Positions 30,498-38,363 of a stretch of 38,363 bases of DNA are shown here, piece by piece. Position 1 is the stretch's first letter. The number at the start of each line of letters is the position of its first letter. The translations under genes and the position numbers were made by a program. Where the stretch lies: the NCBI GenBank assembly GCA_017629095.1, contig JAGBXW010000052.1, positions 1-38,363 of the forward strand. Reading direction: 5' to 3'. Under the pieces are notes generated by a model. It did not search any database, had not been told where the DNA came from, and worked only from the letters and a program-made list of their open reading frames with translations. This DNA is from Treponema sp. Lineage in GTDB: Bacteria > Spirochaetota > Spirochaetia > Treponematales > Treponemataceae.

Positions 30498-31541
30498 ATG
30501 CGGCTAAAAGGGCTAAAGTTTTTTTCCGCTGTTTTGCTTTGTCTTTGTAGCTTTTCCTTGATGTGGGGACAAGTGGCTGCACAAGTGATACAGGATGCAG
30601 TCAAGGCCTCTGCTGAAGCAAATGCTTCTCTTCCTGCCATAATCCAAAAGGTAGAAAAGGCTGCTTCCACGGCGGATGCTTCAAACCAGCGATCCTTGTA
30701 CACCTTCCTTGGTTCTCTCAAAGAACAATTAGGCGAGTATAGCACTGCCGCTTCTTGGTATGCCAAGGCTGCCGAGATTTCTGCTGCTCCTGCGCCAAAT
30801 ACCTTGGCCCTCACTGCCGAGGAGTTGATTCTAGCTGCTGCTCGTTGTAGTCTCAGTTGTGGAGAAAGCCAGCAGGCAGAAGGCTATCTTACTTTCTTGG
30901 GAAATCCTTCCAATGAAGAAACGGTGGCCTATTCCAGACTGTACAAGCTATGGAGTCGGCTTTGTCGTGTTCAGTCTGCTATGGAATTGGTGGAGCCAGT
31001 GGCCTTGTTACAGTCCTATGCCACCATGGATTCCATGAAATGGGTTCGTCCTTCAGTGTACCTAACCTTGTGGCATTTAACAGAGGAGGCTGAGTGGAGT
31101 TCAAAACTTCAAAAGGAATATCCTAAGTCTGCTGAGGCTGCGGTGGTAACAGGAAAGGGGCAAATTCTTCCAAATCCCATCTGGTTTTTTATTCCCAAAG
31201 GTGAGTTGGCTCAAAACTCTGTTGAAAAATCCTCTCAGTCTTCTGGTTCTACAGGAAGTGAAAAAAAATCTGGGACAACAGGTTCTTCTGGCACAACAGA
31301 AAGTCACGTTATCATCAAGCAACAGGTGGGATTTTTCCGTAATAGAGAAAATGCTGAAAACTTGGTTGTTCGGCTTAAAGAGGCTGGATTTCAGGGTGAT
31401 ATTAGCCAAGAACAACGTCCCAGTGGTACTATATATTTTGTGGTTACCGTGCCAGAAGACAAGGATAATTCCACTGCTCTCAAACTAAAGACTGCCGGCT
31501 TTGAATGCTCCCCAGTTTTCGCTGACGAAAGTCAGCCCTGA
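30498..31541 (+). CDS. Exported SPOR-domain protein
   Basis: A 347-aa protein with a signal peptide (MRLKGLKFFSAVLLCLCSFSLMW.., cleavage around residues 25-29). An alpha-helical, TPR-like region follows (about 35-220, e.g. LYTFLGSLKEQLGEYSTAASWYAKAAEI), then a Ser/Thr/Gly linker (~235-268). The C-terminal SPOR domain (about 270-345) has QQVGFFRNRENAENLVVRLKEAGF and IYFVVTV. SPOR domains bind denuded peptidoglycan glycan strands, often at division sites. It follows the LapA-like gene by 2 nt. Short direct repeats (cagccctgatga) straddle its stop codon at ~31533-31559. Confidence 0.82.
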   Translation: MRLKGLKFFSAVLLCLCSFSLMWGQVAAQVIQDAVKASAEANASLPAIIQKVEKAASTADASNQRSLYTFLGSLKEQLGEYSTAASWYAKAAEISAAPAPNTLALTAEELILAAARCSLSCGESQQAEGYLTFLGNPSNEETVAYSRLYKLWSRLCRVQSAMELVEPVALLQSYATMDSMKWVRPSVYLTLWHLTEEAEWSSKLQKEYPKSAEAAVVTGKGQILPNPIWFFIPKGELAQNSVEKSSQSSGSTGSEKKSGTTGSSGTTESHVIIKQQVGFFRNRENAENLVVRLKEAGFQGDISQEQRPSGTIYFVVTVPEDKDNSTALKLKTAGFECSPVFADESQP

Positions 31542-31633
31542 TGAAAATCAGCCCTGATGAATAATTTTAAACATCAACCTTGGCGAAAGTCAGCCTGAAG
31601 TTGTAATTGTATCTTTTAACTAAAGATTTTCTA

Positions 31634-31690
31634 AAAAAAGAGCCGTCCCTGTGCTGTAACAACACCTTCCAGGACGGCTTTTATATTTTA
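31634..31690. terminator. Bidirectional terminator between SPOR and OmpA genes
   Basis: agccgtcc at 31641-31648 pairs with ggacggct at 31672-31679. An A7 run lies to the left and a T-rich run (ttttatatttt) to the right, so it can stop transcription from both converging genes. Confidence 0.8.
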
Positions 31691-34003
31691 TTTATCAAGA
31701 ATGAACTCAACGCGACGATTTTTCCACCAGTTGGGTTTGTCTGCTCGGGACACCACAGGACTGCGGCCTCCCATACCCACCGTGGAAAGTCTATTCCGAT
31801 TTACACCAAAGTTAATCAACATATCACGTACCAAGTTTGCCCGTGCTTCTGATAAGGGAACAAGTGGAATATTGCCGTTTGCAGTGGAGGTTTCCTCTGC
31901 CTCGGTGCCAGTGATGTTGTTGGCGTGGCCTTCGATACGAACTTTGTAGTCAGGGAATTTGTTCAGAATCTGGGCAATACGCTGGATAACCTTAATGTTG
32001 TTGTCAATGGTGGCCTTGTCCAGACCTTTTTTGGGATCCTCGTCACGGCCCACAAAGTCGGCACTGTCACTACGGAAGATGATGGAGGGAACTTGGATTT
32101 TCAGCACATCTCCTTCGTGAATAACAAGCACGTCTACTGACAATTCACCACGAGCCTCTGAACTCATTCCCTTTTCATCTTTTGCTGCAAAGGTAAAAGG
32201 GTAGTCCGTGGCAGACTGCACCAATTCCCCAGTGTTACTCCGTCCATTCCACTCAAGTTTTGCAGGTGCATTTCCTACTCCAGAACGAGACCAAATCAAG
32301 CTATTGTTCTCTGGATCATACACGTTGAAAGACCAGCTGGCTACAGGAATTTCGGAGGTAACTCCCAAGTCAATGGTGAGTTTGTCGTCAATGCCGTCGT
32401 TGTCGGGACTAAAGTAGCGGGGAGAAGTGTGAACAGATAAAACAGGGCGGCTTTCATCACCATCATCCTCATGAACAGAGGTTGCCTGAAGTTCTGGTTC
32501 ATCGGGGGTAATAATCTCTGCAACCACTTCTTTTTCCACATTGTAGTTGGCTTCCAGTCTGATGGGATTTCCACCGAGAGCTTCTATCCCCAAAGGCGAA
32601 ATCTTCACTGGGGAGAGGTGAACTGCTTTTAATATTTTCGTGTCAGGATCATGTTCTACTGAGGCTAGGTAGGCTTCTTGATTGTAAAATGGCGCTCCCA
32701 CAGAACCACGAACTTGAATAACCTCTTGCTCATTGCAGAAGGTACTGGTCATCATACCAGAAATCATATTGGACTTGTAGGTGCCATTGGTAATCTCCAT
32801 TTGAGTTACCCCTTCCACCAGCCAATGTTGTTGTCCTTCCAAGAGATGAAGAATCTCTTGAGCCTGGGCATTTTTCGTGGGTGTGAACACTGGTTGTTTT
32901 TTATATTCGCCGTCCCACAAGGATTTTTCGCTAATGGTCATGAGAACGTCGTCTTGGTTTCGCACCTTGATTTCATCAGTGCCTGTCACCGTAATATCAA
33001 TACGGCGGGTGAGGTTGGTGATGGAGCTGTTGATGGCAGTAATGTAGATGCCGTTTCGTCGTAAGGTGCTACTGACCCAAGTGTATACTTCCTGAGCATT
33101 GTCTGCCTGGAAAATAATTTCTTCTTCGCGGGGATTAAAGAACATATACTGGCCTTGGTTGGAGTTGGTAAAATACCACAAGCCTTCCAAGTGATTTTTG
33201 AATGAAGCCAAGGTTCCATCAAGGATTTTATTCAAGGCACTTGAGCTTGACTTTGATTCCTGTACCCGTGTCTCTGTATCCTTTACGTATTTTCCAGAAG
33301 TCTCATTCCAAACATATCGTGTTTGAATCTGGTCAAGACTATTTTGACCAGAAGAAGTGTCGGAACGGTACACCCACACCGGAAAACTTACTCCATTGGC
33401 TTGTTGTGATTCGTAGGATTCATGACGCTCTAGCTGCTGTACAAAGATTGTGCCATCGGAGCGGAAATCTCCCACCACATTCATTACCAAGCCAGTATCT
33501 TGTTTTTCTGGAGAAAAGAGCTTCATCACAGAATCGTTGTTTTCCAAAAATCCTGAATACATGAGAAAATTCTTGTGAGTTCCCACAAAATCCATGGAGG
33601 TATAGGAAAAGGTTCTAGTCTGGATAATTTCTGTATCGACAATGGCGGAACGTTCGTATTGCCCCTTGTAGGGATTGTATAGCCCCACAAGAATCTGAAT
33701 GTAGGGACTGGTCATCTTTTTGAGACTGTTGATTTGGTCATCGTAGCCGTCTCCATCAAAATCAACACTTAAAGTAGCCAGCAAGGTTTCATCACTGTGG
33801 AGGGGAACGAAGGACACCAGAGAATCATCTGTGTCTTCTATTTGAACTTCTACCGTTTCTTGTTTTTGAGCCGTGGTTTGGGGAATAATAGTTTGGGAAC
33901 GAGTTACCCCTTGGGAGGTATTTTCCGTGGCGTCTTCCATGAAAAATATCAGTCCCAAGGAAATGCCCACAATAACAAAGATGATTAAAACCAATCGCTT
34001 CAT
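31688..34003 (-). CDS. OmpA-family envelope protein with FlgD-like and DxDxDG domains
   Basis: A 771-aa envelope protein. Residues 5-22 are a membrane anchor or signal. An N-terminal region (about 50-330) contains VDFDGDGYDDQ, a calcium-loop-like DxDxDG motif, and resembles, as far as I can recall, the pallilysin-related region of treponemes. A central Ig/FlgD-like part (about 515-620) has YFSPDNDGIDDKL, WSFNVYDPENN and WNGRSNTGELV. The C-terminal OmpA domain (about 640-771) has VRIEGHANN, SEARANLVRDMLINFGV and NRRVEFIL, and would bind peptidoglycan. It probably links the outer envelope to the cell wall. The start ATG at 34003 lies 6 nt after a TATGAT box. Confidence 0.85.
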   Translation of the reverse strand: MKRLVLIIFVIVGISLGLIFFMEDATENTSQGVTRSQTIIPQTTAQKQETVEVQIEDTDDSLVSFVPLHSDETLLATLSVDFDGDGYDDQINSLKKMTSPYIQILVGLYNPYKGQYERSAIVDTEIIQTRTFSYTSMDFVGTHKNFLMYSGFLENNDSVMKLFSPEKQDTGLVMNVVGDFRSDGTIFVQQLERHESYESQQANGVSFPVWVYRSDTSSGQNSLDQIQTRYVWNETSGKYVKDTETRVQESKSSSSALNKILDGTLASFKNHLEGLWYFTNSNQGQYMFFNPREEEIIFQADNAQEVYTWVSSTLRRNGIYITAINSSITNLTRRIDITVTGTDEIKVRNQDDVLMTISEKSLWDGEYKKQPVFTPTKNAQAQEILHLLEGQQHWLVEGVTQMEITNGTYKSNMISGMMTSTFCNEQEVIQVRGSVGAPFYNQEAYLASVEHDPDTKILKAVHLSPVKISPLGIEALGGNPIRLEANYNVEKEVVAEIITPDEPELQATSVHEDDGDESRPVLSVHTSPRYFSPDNDGIDDKLTIDLGVTSEIPVASWSFNVYDPENNSLIWSRSGVGNAPAKLEWNGRSNTGELVQSATDYPFTFAAKDEKGMSSEARGELSVDVLVIHEGDVLKIQVPSIIFRSDSADFVGRDEDPKKGLDKATIDNNIKVIQRIAQILNKFPDYKVRIEGHANNITGTEAEETSTANGNIPLVPLSEARANLVRDMLINFGVNRNRLSTVGMGGRSPVVSRADKPNWWKNRRVEFILDK

Positions 34004-34009
34004 GAGGGT

Positions 34010-34015
34010 ATCATA
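34010..34015 (-). promoter_or_regulatory. -10 box for leaderless OmpA-family gene
   Basis: TATGAT on the minus strand (34015 to 34010), then exactly 6 nt to the ATG at 34003. No ribosome site. The -35 candidate (TGGTAA at 34038-34033) is weak and lies inside the end of the upstream methyltransferase gene. Confidence 0.45.
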
Positions 34016-34768
34016 CTATTTTCTACAGATAATTACCATAGTTGCAGCTTTTTGATTATAGGGAGCCTTTTCAAAGTCCCCATAAATCTCTGCACTGGAA
34101 AAACCACACTCCAGCAAGGTTTTTCGTAGCTCTACAGCAGAATAGAGTCGTTGCACAAATTCATGTTCAATTCGCTGATTTGTTTCATCATCAATGAGAA
34201 TCCAGCGGGACCGCAGTCCTTCCCAGGCGCCTTCTACAGAAAATTCTGTCAACACCGTTTTTCCGCTGCGGCAGAACCATTCTCCTTCGGTAAAGTCCCG
34301 CACGGCATTTTCACGGCTCAAGCATTCCATAACAAAATAGCCACCTTTTTTTACAGATGCGGCAATATTCTGAAGGATTTTTGTGTCCTCTGCTATGGTG
34401 TCGCAGTAGCCAAAGGAGGTGTACAAATTCACTGCCACGTCAAATGCTTCTGGAATCTGGAATTCTCTCAAATCAGCCTGTACTGTGGTGATCTTTACTT
34501 CTTCGTCAGCAGCAGTTTCTTGAGCCAATTCCAAGTAGGGGCCAATCATATCTACCCCAGTTACATCCATGTCTAGCAAGGCCAGTTCAACGGTAATTCG
34601 TCCCGGCCCACAACCTGCATCAAGAATTTTGCTTCTTGGAGACAGCTGACATATGTTTACAATGGCCTGTGCAATGCCAGAAGCTTCTGCCCAGTGGTGG
34701 GCATCAAACATAATGGGGCCATAGTTCAACCAAAAATTTTCTTTTTCAAACCATTGTTGTTCGCTCAT
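34016..34768 (-). CDS. Class I SAM-dependent methyltransferase
   Basis: A 250-aa protein with a Rossmann SAM-binding core. Motif I is ILDAGCGPGRITVEL (about residues 44-58), followed by VTGVDMIGPYLELAQE, and a post-I acidic ..VQADLREF... The region after it (YTSFGYC, LQNIAASVKKGGYFVMECLSREN) is of the type seen in small-molecule or ubiquinone/cobalamin-like methyltransferases. The substrate is unknown. It is divergent from the Na/Pi cotransporter gene, and its ATG lies 6 nt after a TATACT box with no ribosome site. Confidence 0.82.
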   Translation of the reverse strand: MSEQQWFEKENFWLNYGPIMFDAHHWAEASGIAQAIVNICQLSPRSKILDAGCGPGRITVELALLDMDVTGVDMIGPYLELAQETAADEEVKITTVQADLREFQIPEAFDVAVNLYTSFGYCDTIAEDTKILQNIAASVKKGGYFVMECLSRENAVRDFTEGEWFCRSGKTVLTEFSVEGAWEGLRSRWILIDDETNQRIEHEFVQRLYSAVELRKTLLECGFSSAEIYGDFEKAPYNQKAATMVIICRK

Positions 34769-34774
34769 GGGGAA

Positions 34775-34783
34775 AGTATATCA
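34775..34783 (-). promoter_or_regulatory. Extended -10 box for leaderless methyltransferase gene
   Basis: On the minus strand TGA-TATACT (34783 to 34775) is an extended -10 element (TGn followed by the hexamer), 6 nt before the ATG at 34768. Confidence 0.55.
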
Positions 34784-34840
34784 TAAAAATCACGACTAAT
34801 ACAGAGAGAGATTTTGGCTTCTTTTTAGACAAGAACTTTA

Positions 34841-34869
34841 TTGATACTTTCAGACATAATTGATAGAAT
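34841..34869 (+). promoter_or_regulatory. Promoter of the Na/Pi cotransporter gene (leaderless)
   Basis: TTGATA at 34841-34846, a 17-bp spacer, TAGAAT at 34864-34869, then exactly 6 nt to the GTG start at 34876. No ribosome site is present. Confidence 0.65.
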
Positions 34870-34875
34870 GCCCCT

Positions 34876-36534
34876 GTGAATATCTTGTCCATAATTTTAC
34901 AGCTAGTGGGTGCCTTGGGATTCCTTCTGTATGGAATGAAGCTCATGAGTGATGGTATCCAAAAAAGTGCAGGCAAGAGTCTGCATCGTATTTTGGGGTT
35001 AATGACTGGTAATCGCTTCTTTGCAATGCTTACTGGTATGTTTATCACTATGTTGATTCAATCTTCTGGTGCCACTACCGTTATGGTTGTTTCCTTTGTG
35101 AATGCAGGCCTTTTGAGTCTTACCCAGTCGGTGGGAATCATTTTTGGAGCCAATATTGGTACTACCATTACGGCTTGGATTGTGGCTTTCTTTGGGTTTA
35201 ATTTCAAAATATCTACCTTAGCGATTCCGCTTTTTGGAATTGGCTTTTTCCTTACCAGCATAAAAAAATTAAAGAAGCAAAATATTGGCGAAGCTATTAT
35301 GGGCTTTGGTCTTTTGTTCTTGGGACTTGACTTGTTGTCCAAGGCTATTCCCACCTTAGATGCTTCCAACATTGGTTTTTTGACTGCTTGGACTGATAAG
35401 GGCGTTTTGAGCATTGTCATCGGCATTATCGCAGGTATGGTCGTTACCGTGCTATTACATTCCTCCAGTGCTTCCACTGCCATTATCTTGACCATGTCCC
35501 ACAATGGGCTTTTGCCTTGGGAATTTGCTGCTTCTATGGTGCTGGGAAGCAATATTGGTTCCACCATTGATGCCGTAATTGCTGCCTGGGGCACTAAGGT
35601 AAATGCTCGCCGTGCTGCCTTAATTCATGTCATGTTTAATGTAACGGGCACCTTGTGGGCCGCAATCCTCCTGCATCCCCTGTTGTTACTGGTGGATGCC
35701 CTTGTGCCTGGCCCAGTGCAGGAGCATATTACCTATCACATTGCCATGCTCCACACCGTGTTCAATGTAATTAATACCCTCGTATTCTTGCCCTTTGCCC
35801 GTCAGATTGCCGCCCTTACAGAACGAATTATTAAACCGAAGGATGACGAGGTGGCTGGCGTGTACAAGTTGGACTTTGTGGAAACTGGTTCCAAGGAAAA
35901 TGCCGCCGCCTATGTGATTCGAGCTGAAAAAGAAATCGAAGATATGACTGCTGTGGTAACACGGATGTTCGACAGGATTGCTACTGGATTTAAGCAGCGT
36001 TCCATGGAATTTGTGGAGACTCAGATGGAGGCTCTTACCCAGGATGAAGATTATGCAGACCAAATGCAGGAACAGCTGACTAATTACCTTGTGCGTTGTT
36101 CCCAGCTGCCCATGAGTGACAAGTTGAAGAATAATGTTTCGGTAATGTTGCGGATTGTTGATGATTTGGAAAACATGACCGACGACTGTTACACCATTGC
36201 CCTGCTTTTGCAAAGAAGTATTGAAAAAGAAATGTATTTTGCAGAAGAGGACATGGAGCGACTCCAGCCTTACCTGGCATTGGCTCACCGCTTCTTGGAG
36301 TTTATCCGAGAAAACATTAACAAGCACTTGACCGAAGACCAGCTGGCTGTGGCTCAGGTGCTAGAAGACCAGATTGATATGTTGCGAAAGAACCTGAAAA
36401 AGGTTGCTCGAAAGCGACTAGAGGGTGGAGCTAATGTAAAGGCTGAACTTTTGTACATCGATTTAGTGCGAAACATCGAAAAGATTGGCGACAGGGCCTT
36501 TAGTATTTCAGAAGCTCTGGCTTTGACACAATAG
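34876..36534 (+). CDS. Na+/phosphate cotransporter family protein with PhoU-like domain
   Basis: A 552-aa membrane protein of the NptA/PNaS family. Residues ~1-310 hold two inverted Na/Pi cotransporter repeats, each with a glutamine/serine-rich QSSGATT-type signature (LIQSSGATTVMVVSF near 55-70; LHSSSASTAIILT near 193-205) and GANIGTT / GSNIGST. The C-terminal ~210 residues are helical and PhoU-like, which suggests cytoplasmic regulation. It would import phosphate using sodium. The start is GTG (MNILSIILQLVGALGFLLYG, typical of the family), directly behind a promoter and with no ribosome site. Confidence 0.9.
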   Translation: MNILSIILQLVGALGFLLYGMKLMSDGIQKSAGKSLHRILGLMTGNRFFAMLTGMFITMLIQSSGATTVMVVSFVNAGLLSLTQSVGIIFGANIGTTITAWIVAFFGFNFKISTLAIPLFGIGFFLTSIKKLKKQNIGEAIMGFGLLFLGLDLLSKAIPTLDASNIGFLTAWTDKGVLSIVIGIIAGMVVTVLLHSSSASTAIILTMSHNGLLPWEFAASMVLGSNIGSTIDAVIAAWGTKVNARRAALIHVMFNVTGTLWAAILLHPLLLLVDALVPGPVQEHITYHIAMLHTVFNVINTLVFLPFARQIAALTERIIKPKDDEVAGVYKLDFVETGSKENAAAYVIRAEKEIEDMTAVVTRMFDRIATGFKQRSMEFVETQMEALTQDEDYADQMQEQLTNYLVRCSQLPMSDKLKNNVSVMLRIVDDLENMTDDCYTIALLLQRSIEKEMYFAEEDMERLQPYLALAHRFLEFIRENINKHLTEDQLAVAQVLEDQIDMLRKNLKKVARKRLEGGANVKAELLYIDLVRNIEKIGDRAFSISEALALTQ

Positions 36535-36561
36535 TTTTTGTGATGTAATCCGATAAAAGAA

Positions 36562-36613
36562 AACCCAGCATTTTGAAGTGTTTTGTTGACTTCAAGCTGC
36601 TGGGTTCTTTTTT
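36562..36613. terminator. Bidirectional intrinsic terminator
   Basis: aacccagca (36562-36570) pairs with tgctgggtt (36598-36606), and an inner ttgaagt (36573-36579) pairs with acttcaa (36589-36595). An A-rich stretch precedes it and a T-run follows (from 36608). It separates the converging Na/Pi transporter and MBL genes. Confidence 0.85.
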
Positions 36614-36617
36614 TACG

Positions 36618-37298
36618 TTATTTCTTTTTCCAGGGGCCTTGAATGGCTTCCTTCAGGGGAATACCAAATTCCCTGTGGCCGGGATAGAGCTTAGTGTCTG
36701 GTGGCAACTGCATAATACGACGGAGACTGGTATAAAGCTCCTGTTGATTGCCACTGTACAAGTCACTATGTCCATAGCCACCGTAGAAAAGAGTGTCGCC
36801 ACTAATGAGTGCACCTTCCTGCTGGTTGTATAAACAAATGGAACCGCTGCTGTGGCCTGGAGTATGGAGCACCTTCCACTGGGCTGCTTCCTCTGGACAA
36901 GGAATGCCAGCCACCTTTGCCAAGGTGTCTCCTTCTTCTACCCAGCAGTCTGGCACTGGGATGTTTGAAAGGGCTTCTGTTAGCTGGGGCAATCCCATCA
37001 TTTGCAGGTCGTAGCCGTGGGCTTCCAGAGCATCGCTGCCAAAATAGCATTTTTCTTCCTGATGAGCCACCAAGGGAATATTTCCATTTGTTTCCCGCAA
37101 ATCTTGGATACCAAAAATATGGTCAAAATGGCCGTGGGTACAGACAATGGCCACTGGCTCCAACTCTTGAGCGGCTAAAAATTGGCTAATGGTGAGAATG
37201 TCTCCACCTGGGTCAACTACAAAAACATACTTATCTTTCAAATGCACCACAAAGGTGTTTACCTGAAAGGCTCCAGTGACAAAATTCCATATTTTCAT
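36618..37298 (-). CDS. MBL-fold metallohydrolase (glyoxalase II-like)
   Basis: A 226-aa cytoplasmic protein with the metallo-beta-lactamase fold. Metal ligands are H55, H57, D59 and H60 (CTHGHFDHI), a later HTPGHSSGS histidine, D in SGDTLFYGGYG, and YPGHREFG near the C-terminus. The set fits the glyoxalase II/YcbL-like hydrolases, which cleave thioesters such as S-lactoylglutathione; the real substrate is unknown. An AGGGGGA site precedes the ATG. It follows the DbpA-domain gene by 34 nt on the same strand. Confidence 0.88.
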   Translation of the reverse strand: MKIWNFVTGAFQVNTFVVHLKDKYVFVVDPGGDILTISQFLAAQELEPVAIVCTHGHFDHIFGIQDLRETNGNIPLVAHQEEKCYFGSDALEAHGYDLQMMGLPQLTEALSNIPVPDCWVEEGDTLAKVAGIPCPEEAAQWKVLHTPGHSSGSICLYNQQEGALISGDTLFYGGYGHSDLYSGNQQELYTSLRRIMQLPPDTKLYPGHREFGIPLKEAIQGPWKKK

Positions 37299-37332
37299 GT
37301 CATTCCCCCTTACTTACTGTGTGGTTGACTCA

Positions 37333-38040
37333 TTATTCCTGACTTGTTGTAGTAACGTCCTCTTGCCCCTCATTCTGGATGGAAAGTGGAGCTGTGTCAA
37401 CTTCAGTTTGCTTTCCCTCTTCCAATCCTTCCTCTTCTTTTTTGCGGGCATAACTTACGGTAAGGTTGCGTCCACGATAGTTGTATCCGTTTAATGTAGC
37501 AATAACTCCATCTACATCTTCTTTGAACAATTCCACAAAGGAATAATTCTCCTGATTGCGGATGCGACCGATTCGCTCCCGATCTAGCTTACAAACCTGC
37601 ATCAACAAGGTGATTAAATCTCTGGTGTAGACTCTGCGATTTTTTCCAATGCCGATAAAAACAGTGGTAGCATATTCCTCATCAATGGTTACTCTGCGGG
37701 GAGCTGGTCGCTCTGTACTGGTGGTTTCTGCAGGAGTTTCCCGACGTGTTTCTTCGTGGCGTTTGCGTGACTCTGGACGTTCTCTTCTTACGCCACGATC
37801 ATTGGCCTTACTAAATCCTTCGTTACGGCTGGAATACTTGCTTCCACCTTTTGTTTCTTGACAGGCTTGCTTTGCCAAGTAGGCTGCTACGTAGGTTCGC
37901 AGTGTAAAAGGAACGTGCTTTTTAAACAATTTTTTCATTTCTGTAAGAAGCACAGGATCTTCTTCTGTCTTTACCTTGTTAATTGCTTCTTCCAATACAG
38001 CTACAAAACGTTCTTCGTTAAATGAGTTGTTACTAGGCAT
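37333..38040 (-). CDS. DbpA-type RNA-binding domain protein
   Basis: A 235-aa protein. An N-terminal helical segment (about 1-75) is followed by a basic/Arg-Glu-rich linker (~75-130). A DbpA-like RNA-binding domain (about 132-212) then has TTVFIGIGKNRRVYTRDLITLL, IGRIRNQENYSFVEL and GYNYRGRNLTVSYA, typical of the C-terminal domain of DEAD-box helicase DbpA/CsdA. There is no helicase core. An acidic tail closes the protein. It probably binds structured RNA, perhaps during ribosome assembly or cold response; this is inferred. GGAG seven bases before the ATG supports the start. Confidence 0.8.
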   Translation of the reverse strand: MPSNNSFNEERFVAVLEEAINKVKTEEDPVLLTEMKKLFKKHVPFTLRTYVAAYLAKQACQETKGGSKYSSRNEGFSKANDRGVRRERPESRKRHEETRRETPAETTSTERPAPRRVTIDEEYATTVFIGIGKNRRVYTRDLITLLMQVCKLDRERIGRIRNQENYSFVELFKEDVDGVIATLNGYNYRGRNLTVSYARKKEEEGLEEGKQTEVDTAPLSIQNEGQEDVTTTSQE

Positions 38041-38053
38041 CTTTTTTCTCCAA

Positions 38054-38085
38054 TAAAAAAATCTGGGAGCGATTCTTTTTCTCCC
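38054..38085 (-). terminator. Possible terminator after the GNAT gene
   Basis: On the minus strand GGGAG (38085-38081) pairs with CTCCC (38069-38065), followed by a T7 run (38061-38055). The stem is only 5 bp, so it is weak. Confidence 0.45.
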
Positions 38086-38099
38086 GCATCATAGAAAGG

Positions 38100-38363
38100 C
38101 TATTCTCCTTGATTCATGTCTAAAATATAGCCTCCACCACTGCTGACAAATCCAATTCGTGCCAAGCAGCTTTGTAAAAAAGCTGGAATCACTAGGTCTG
38201 CAAGGATAATCCAACGGATTCCTTTTTCTTGTAATTGCAGAACTGCTTGTTCCAGTAGTTTTTTTCCCATTCCCAGTCCCCGATATTGCTCCAGTACAAA
38301 AAAAGAGGTTAGGAGCACTGTCTCCTTTACGTAAGACGGATACAATATAGCTTCAATACATCC
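38100..38363 (-). CDS. GNAT-family N-acetyltransferase (partial, C-terminal part)
   Basis: The frame is open to the right edge of the window, so the N-terminus is missing. About 87 residues are visible. They include the acetyl-CoA-binding motif A EQYRGLGMGKKLLEQAV (Q/R-x-x-G-x-G/A) and the following helix and beta-bulge region (GIRWIILAD..IPAFLQSCLARIGF), as in GCN5-related N-acetyltransferases. The substrate cannot be told. A TTG codon inside the fragment is not the real start. Confidence 0.75.
   Translation of the reverse strand, partial: GCIEAILYPSYVKETVLLTSFFVLEQYRGLGMGKKLLEQAVLQLQEKGIRWIILADLVIPAFLQSCLARIGFVSSGGGYILDMNQGE

Noticed and set aside
35686..36327. Antisense open frame (213 codons) within the Na/Pi cotransporter gene
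   Set aside because: The + strand frame has the full cotransporter and PhoU-like domains; the antisense product has no family features.
1..38363. tRNA, rRNA or riboswitch
   Set aside because: No cloverleaf, rRNA core or known riboswitch consensus was recognised by eye; a covariance-model scan was not possible.

Overview
This window looks like chromosome of a treponeme (Spirochaetota, Treponema-like), probably a gut or host-associated species. The protein content points there: a DNA-repeat-rich genome with Rpn/PDDEXK_2 'T_den' type putative transposase genes, a divergent MraY, an OmpA-domain envelope protein with a possible pallilysin-like N-terminus, a DbpA-domain RNA-binding protein, and a glycan cluster with a Stealth protein. 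The genus is an inference from protein families; no rRNA or tRNA gene was seen to confirm it.

Layout. (1) 1-762: a frameshifted rpn remnant running off the left edge and a non-coding inverted-repeat element. (2) 763-17301: housekeeping genes on the + strand: valS; a stand-alone SpoT-like HD hydrolase; a tight four-gene unit kdgK-eda-Lrp/AlaR-AlaT that would take 2-keto-3-deoxygluconate to pyruvate and then alanine; an ECF transporter module with two ATPases and EcfT fused in one chain; an NlpC/P60 hydrolase with six 16-residue repeats; purH-mraY; an SH3 lipoprotein; and an ABC-F ATPase. (3) 17304-28496: an 11.2-kb accessory island containing an intact rpn gene, a nine-ORF minus-strand surface-glycan operon (flippase, FrhB-type Fe-S protein, pyruvyl transferase, glycosyltransferases, EpsG-type polymerase, Stealth protein, split GT4), an XRE regulator and a truncated ATPase. 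(4) 28497-38363: housekeeping and envelope genes: miaB, a LapA-like membrane protein, a SPOR protein, an OmpA-family protein, a methyltransferase, a Na/Pi cotransporter, an MBL hydrolase, a DbpA-domain RNA-binding protein and a partial GNAT.

The main observations are as follows. The island is bracketed by a perfect 40-bp direct repeat (17264-17303 and 28497-28536) made of the 3' end of the ABC-F gene, so the ancestral order was probably ABC-F gene then miaB, and the island arrived with duplication of the junction. The ATPase at its right end is cut exactly at the repeat. The rpn gene next to the left junction belongs to a family linked to RecA-independent recombination and phage defence, and it has an in-frame internal ATG behind a near-perfect Shine-Dalgarno sequence, which predicts a separate 88-aa C-terminal protein. 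Six genes or operon heads share one arrangement: a -10 hexamer, exactly 6 nt, then the start codon with no ribosome binding site, which predicts leaderless mRNAs.
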